Assembly: GCA_041744755.1 (NCBI GenBank)
Contig: JBGTKC010000146.1
Coordinates: forward strand, 1 to 10,081
Origin: CALDTK01 sp041744755
GTDB taxonomy: Bacteria; Bacteroidota; Bacteroidia; Chitinophagales; Saprospiraceae
Direction: 5' to 3'
Length of the DNA stretch: 10,081 nucleotides
How positions within the stretch are numbered: position 1 is the stretch's first letter; each line of letters starts with the position of its first letter. The position numbers and the translations under genes were made by a program. The notes beneath the pieces were generated by a model, which was given only the letters and a program-made list of their open reading frames with translations, did no database searches and was not told the DNA's origin. This document shows positions 6,978 through 10,081 of this stretch, piece after piece.

Positions 6978-7934
6978 ATGGTATCCGCATCCTTTACCGA
7001 AACGCAGCTCCGCGCGGGCGTAGACCTGTCTAGCCTCGCGGAGCAAATGGAGAAGCCCTCTGCCCGTGGAGCCTCGGCGGGCGCGGGCGAAACACCCGGC
7101 GCCAGCCTGCCCGTGGGCGAGCTGCGCGTCCGGGCCGGCCTGCCGCTCCACGTCACGTGGACCACTTTTTACACCGGCGACATCAGCAACCGCAAAGCCC
7201 TTTTGAAGGGTAATCGCGTCAATCAGCCCGTGCTGCTGACCTCGGCCATCAAATCCTCCGCCGATGCCGCGCCGGCCTCGCGGGCCTTCCTGGCCACCTG
7301 GGAGGAGACCAAGCACCGCGAGGAGATTTTTACCCGCGCCACGGACGCGGGCACGAATCTGGTGTACTACTCGGCCGCGGTCGCGCGCGGGCTCACGCTC
7401 ACGATCCACCTGTTCGAGAAGCCGAAGCGCAATGAGGTCTTCGACCGGATCAGCGCCAGCTTGAAAGTGGCGGCGAGCTTTCCGCCCCTGGCCTTCGCGA
7501 GCGGGTACCTCCTCATCGGATCGAGGCTTACGCAGGTGGCGGGGGGCGTGGTCGATGCGCTCAGGACTGACAAGCACAGCTTCGTGGCCAGTCAGCAGGT
7601 CTACGTCGCGGACGACTACCCCGCGCTCACCGAGCCGCGCTACACCTTCTTCAGTCCCGACACCCTCCACATGGAGGACGCGCTCATGGTCCGGCTGTCG
7701 GACAGCGGGAAGCCGCACTTGGTGGACAAGGCCTCGGGGAAGCGCTACGGCGGTCCGAACGCCTACGTCATTTGCCGGTACAGCCCGCAGGAGGTTGAGG
7801 ATTTGATGGATTTCGACGTTCGGGCGGAAGCCTTGGCGCTGCTGGAAGGGTGGATGCCGACGGGGGAGGTGGAGGTTGACAAACTCATGCAGATCTTGGT
7901 GGCCGGACTCAAGGAGGAGAAGCGACCGACGTAA
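6978..7934 (+). CDS. Unrecognised protein downstream of the CHAT/hydrolase gene
   Basis: I do not recognise this 318-residue protein. From the ATG at 6978 it has a polar, Ala/Gly-rich N-terminus (to about residue 45). Alternating hydrophobic segments that look like beta strands follow (LPLHVTWTTFYTG, NQPVLLTSAIKS, TNLVYYSAAVARGLTLTIHLF). A moderately hydrophobic stretch at about 165-195 (PPLAFASGYLLIGSRL, then GGVVDAL) could be a buried or membrane-active helix. The C-terminal part ends in acidic, helical sequence. There is no signal peptide, no Cys-rich motif and no catalytic signature. A GTG at 6828 would add 50 residues and overlap the upstream stop as GTGA, but that extension is lower in GC and reads like leader DNA, so I prefer 6978. 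It lies 146 nt behind the large gene on the same strand and probably works with it. A role as CHAT substrate, regulator or effector is inference. It lacks the features expected of a bacterial gasdermin. Confidence 0.75.
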   Translation: MVSASFTETQLRAGVDLSSLAEQMEKPSARGASAGAGETPGASLPVGELRVRAGLPLHVTWTTFYTGDISNRKALLKGNRVNQPVLLTSAIKSSADAAPASRAFLATWEETKHREEIFTRATDAGTNLVYYSAAVARGLTLTIHLFEKPKRNEVFDRISASLKVAASFPPLAFASGYLLIGSRLTQVAGGVVDALRTDKHSFVASQQVYVADDYPALTEPRYTFFSPDTLHMEDALMVRLSDSGKPHLVDKASGKRYGGPNAYVICRYSPQEVEDLMDFDVRAEALALLEGWMPTGEVEVDKLMQILVAGLKEEKRPT

Positions 7935-7937
7935 ATC

Positions 7938-7961
7938 AAACCCACCCAAACCCACCCAAAA
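7938..7961. repeat. Two-copy tandem AAACCCACCC repeat between genes
   Basis: Directly after the stop codon at 7932-7934 the ten-base unit AAACCCACCC occurs twice, followed by AAAA. The intergenic region (7935-8020) is A- and C-rich on this strand. I see no hairpin terminator and no clear TAnnTTTG promoter in it, so it does not decide whether the next gene is co-transcribed. The repeat may be simple slippage. Confidence 0.6.
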
Positions 7962-8020
7962 CCGAGCAAACAAAGGCACGACAACAGAAACTCAACGCAC
8001 CGGTACTTCAAAATTCTAAC

Positions 8021-9661
8021 ATGAGATCGACCTTAAGCACCACCCACATCGCCCTGTTGACAATCCTGATCCTCTCCTTCCTCGCACCACACGAAGTGGT
8101 GGCACAAAAAGAGTTGAGCAAGCGGGAAGACCACCACAAGCACTATAGCCAATTTACCGATGATCCCAAAAATGAAGGGCTGGTAACTAAGTTCTGGACG
8201 GATGTCTATCGCGAGGATATCTTCGAGTCGGGGATAGTGACCGGGGAGGACATCTTCCCGCTGTATTTCGATGGACTCGGATCGCTGTATCCTAGTTTTG
8301 AGCTGATTGCCGCGAGCGAGCTCGACCTAACGCCAAAAGGCCAACGGGCACCCTGGTACAAGAATTTATGGACGCGCCTAGCCATGGGTAACAGGCGGGA
8401 GGTGCTGCCGAAAGGACAACATATGCAGTTTGGTACGACTCAATCTCTGTGCTTCATCACGAATCGATCCAATAATTATGAACGCTTACAATTTTCGCAG
8501 ACAGCTGCTTTAGCGGTGGAAGAAACGAAAATTCTTAAAGCGGCAGCAGACGCCGCGATCGCGCAGATAGGCAGAAATTCCTTCCAGGGCGATATGGAGA
8601 AATTGAAGGCCTATCACGCAAAACGAGCGTTCGACTCCATATGGGGGGATTGGATCTCCGAGCGCACAGCCAGGCAACTGGCCGACACCTTACGAGGAGG
8701 AAACTACGACAAAGTGATGTTCTACATTCCTGGCTATTGCATTCCCTACGCCATGCAGGCCGTACACGCGGCGAAAATGCGCGATTCGCTCAGGGTCGAG
8801 GACCCAGGCTCTAAGTGGCTGGTGGTGTCAGTTTTCTGGCCCTCCGGAGGCACGAACAAGAATCAGAAGGTGTGGACGAAAAATTACGGGGTGTCTGCGG
8901 GAGCGCAGTGGTTTTACTTCTTGAACAAAGCGTATTACGTCGGCTACGGGATGCGTCGATTCCTCAACGACCTTACGCCGGGAGTAGACACGAATTCCAT
9001 AAATTTCTACACCTTCGCGCATAGCGGCGGCAACGCTATTTTGACGACCATGATAAGCGATGCGGTGGCGTATGCGGGCAAGAAAAAACCGCAAAGATGT
9101 GCTTACCGACAGTGTCGCGGCACGACGCAAGGTACGTATTATAATAGCGACGGCACCTACCGGGGATCTCCATGCTTGAGCGATTCAGCATTCATTAGTA
9201 GTTTGATCGGGGACAGCGTAAAAGAACCCACAGCAACTGGCCGATACTATACATATGACTGGCTCCAGATGACTGGCCAACCCAAGTACGCCAGATCTTC
9301 AATACCCATGAACTACTTCCTCAGTGCGGCAGCCATTGGCCCGATGTGGGCGGCTGAGGACGTGCGAATCGGGTCAGGAGAGATTTATGGCTCGCTGAAT
9401 TCTGAAGATCCTCAACTTTCCAAGAAGTATCCATTAATTAAATTGACGAAACTGATCAAACCGCGCACGTTTGGAACTACAACTATGGGTCAGGATGAGG
9501 ATCTAGGTGCAAAAGAGGCAAAAAAATATCTTCCACATTATCGATACACTTGCGATTTAGATTTTAAGTCTCACCACGTTTTTCGATATCTGATCGAGCC
9601 TGAGTATGCCAAGCTGTTTCGAGAGTTTATTGATGCTGATGTTACTGTTAGTTCGAATTGA
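8021..9661 (+). CDS. Exported alpha/beta hydrolase, DUF900-like
   Basis: This 546-residue protein starts with an apparent Sec signal peptide: a hydrophobic core at about residues 10-22 and a likely cleavage site after VVA (26-28), before Q29. It is probably periplasmic or secreted. Residues about 228-345 look like an alpha/beta hydrolase core: strand KVMFYIPGY (231-239), the WPSGG segment typical of DUF900/COG4782-type hydrolases, and nucleophile elbow FAHSGGN with S335. The C-terminal HH at 518-519 is the best candidate for the catalytic His; the acid is not clear. The usual HG after the first strand is PG here. The N-terminal 200 residues are unrecognised. Substrate is unknown; DUF900-like proteins are presumed serine esterases or lipases. 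It follows the previous gene by 86 nt on the same strand. Its GC is clearly lower than that of the two upstream genes, and lowest towards its 3' end, which suggests a different origin. The ATG at 8021 places the signal peptide exactly at the N-terminus. Confidence 0.85.
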   Translation: MRSTLSTTHIALLTILILSFLAPHEVVAQKELSKREDHHKHYSQFTDDPKNEGLVTKFWTDVYREDIFESGIVTGEDIFPLYFDGLGSLYPSFELIAASELDLTPKGQRAPWYKNLWTRLAMGNRREVLPKGQHMQFGTTQSLCFITNRSNNYERLQFSQTAALAVEETKILKAAADAAIAQIGRNSFQGDMEKLKAYHAKRAFDSIWGDWISERTARQLADTLRGGNYDKVMFYIPGYCIPYAMQAVHAAKMRDSLRVEDPGSKWLVVSVFWPSGGTNKNQKVWTKNYGVSAGAQWFYFLNKAYYVGYGMRRFLNDLTPGVDTNSINFYTFAHSGGNAILTTMISDAVAYAGKKKPQRCAYRQCRGTTQGTYYNSDGTYRGSPCLSDSAFISSLIGDSVKEPTATGRYYTYDWLQMTGQPKYARSSIPMNYFLSAAAIGPMWAAEDVRIGSGEIYGSLNSEDPQLSKKYPLIKLTKLIKPRTFGTTTMGQDEDLGAKEAKKYLPHYRYTCDLDFKSHHVFRYLIEPEYAKLFREFIDADVTVSSN

Positions 9662-9760
9662 ATGGATCCGTGCAACTGCTGTGGCGTGAGAACGGGTGAC
9701 GAGGGGTGCCCGGCGCAGAACTGGAACTACGCTATTGGACCAAACTATTGCCAGGCGTAG
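9662..9760 (+). CDS. Possible Cys-rich mini-ORF (32 aa) or UGA read-through extension
   Basis: An ATG follows the TGA stop of the exported hydrolase with no gap and in the same frame, opening a 32-codon frame that ends at TAG 9760. The peptide has five Cys (C4, C6, C7, C16, C30) and aromatic residues near its end (NWNY, NYC). It could be a translationally coupled small peptide, a C-terminal extension reached by UGA read-through, the decayed tail of a once longer gene, or chance. I cannot choose from the sequence alone. Confidence 0.25.
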   Translation: MDPCNCCGVRTGDEGCPAQNWNYAIGPNYCQA

Positions 9761-9825
9761 AGACGGACGTCGACTTTTCTCCCGCGCGATCTCACTTCTT
9801 CAGCGGGAAAGGTGTTAGGCCGCAC
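9761..9825. promoter_or_regulatory. Leader of the META-domain lipoprotein gene
   Basis: This short gene-free stretch holds an inverted repeat, TCCCGC (9780-9785) and GCGGGA (9803-9808) with a 17-nt loop, ending 17 nt before the ATG at 9826. I see no good TAnnTTTG box. It could be a small RNA hairpin or operator-like site, but the arms are short. Confidence 0.2.
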
Positions 9826-10081
9826 ATGAGACCGAAGCTCGCGCTCCCGATCCTACTCGTCCTCTCCCTCGGCCTTACGGTTGCCTGCCAGCAGAAAGCC
9901 TCTAGTGGCAGCGGGGATATGTCCGCCGCGAAATATAGGGAAGAGCTCACCAAGGACTCTTGGACGCTCGCCAACCTGGAGGGCGGCGCTGCGGATGCGG
10001 CGTCCGGTGAGAAGATGCCCTCGCTCACCTTTATGGAGAGCGGCCGCGTGACGGGATTCACGGGCTGCAATCCGTTTTCGG
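9826..10081 (+). CDS. META/HslJ-like lipoprotein, N-terminal part (cut by window end)
   Basis: The first 85 residues are visible; the gene runs off the window. The N-terminus is a lipoprotein-type signal peptide: RPK, then a hydrophobic core (LALPILLVLSLGL), then LTVAC with the candidate lipidated Cys at position 21. The -3 residue of the lipobox is Thr, so the site is slightly atypical. After a Ser/Gly-rich linker come the landmarks of the META (HslJ/heat-inducible) domain: SWTLANLEGG, then PSLTFMESGRVTGFTGCNPF, with the characteristic G-x-x-GCN-x-[FY] motif. Proteins of this family are envelope-associated beta-rich domains, linked in some bacteria to stress or antibiotic tolerance; the molecular activity is not settled. 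The alternating polar/basic ORF on the opposite strand here is a shadow. The gene probably belongs to the chromosomal background, not to the hydrolase locus. Confidence 0.85.
   Translation, partial: MRPKLALPILLVLSLGLTVACQQKASSGSGDMSAAKYREELTKDSWTLANLEGGAADAASGEKMPSLTFMESGRVTGFTGCNPFS

Noticed and set aside
6978..7934. Possible bacterial gasdermin next to a CHAT protease
   Set aside because: The protein is larger than typical bacterial gasdermins (about 260 residues), lacks the N-terminal palmitoylated Cys motif and shows no gasdermin-like pattern that I can recognise.
7938..7961. Possible CRISPR or iteron array
   Set aside because: There are only two adjoining 10-nt units with no spacers and no cas or rep gene nearby; this is a simple tandem duplication.
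6963..7979. Antisense open frame of 338 codons opposite the unrecognised downstream gene
   Set aside because: The plus-strand frame has balanced composition and plausible secondary-structure segments; the antisense product is Arg/Gly/His-rich without motifs and its end overlaps intergenic DNA. Some doubt remains, because the plus-strand protein is also unrecognised.

Overview
The window looks like a GC-rich member of the Bacteroidota (Bacteroidetes). The evidence is a Bacteroidetes-type tRNA-Asp behind an exact TAnnTTTG promoter box, translation starts without Shine-Dalgarno sequences but with A-rich leaders, and a META/HslJ-type lipoprotein. A Saprospiria or Rhodothermia-like lineage would fit the GC content, but I cannot place it further.

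Layout. 1-161: promoter, tRNA-Asp(GTC) and a strong intrinsic terminator. 342-635: a small three-helix membrane protein of unknown function. 636-1008: a gene-free, AT-richer stretch. 1009-6831: a giant 1940-residue protein that joins two serine alpha/beta hydrolases (the second an LCAT-type lipase/acyltransferase), a domain resembling the macro-like N-terminal domain of M17 leucyl aminopeptidases, a CHAT caspase-like protease with an intact His/Cys dyad, and a helical C-terminal region with a Gly/Ser/Asn-rich tail. 6978-7934: an unrecognised protein on the same strand. 8021-9661: an exported alpha/beta hydrolase (DUF900-like) with clearly lower GC. 9662-9760: a possible 32-residue Cys-rich mini-ORF directly behind its stop codon. 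9826 to the window end: the N-terminal part of a META-domain lipoprotein.

How the genes may work together (inference). The three same-strand genes at 1009-9661 carry three alpha/beta hydrolase domains and one CHAT protease, plus a partner with no recognisable enzymatic motif. CHAT proteases in bacteria are often linked to proteolytic activation of effectors in conflict or cell-death systems. The large protein could therefore be a multi-headed protease/lipase effector, with the 6978-7934 product as substrate, partner or regulator, and the exported hydrolase acting across the inner membrane. No STAND/AAA NTPase, nuclease, toxin-antitoxin pair, integrase or transposase is visible, so a defence role is a hypothesis. 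I also found a 15-16 nt GNRA-type hairpin motif in four copies; one exact inverted pair brackets the M17-like module.
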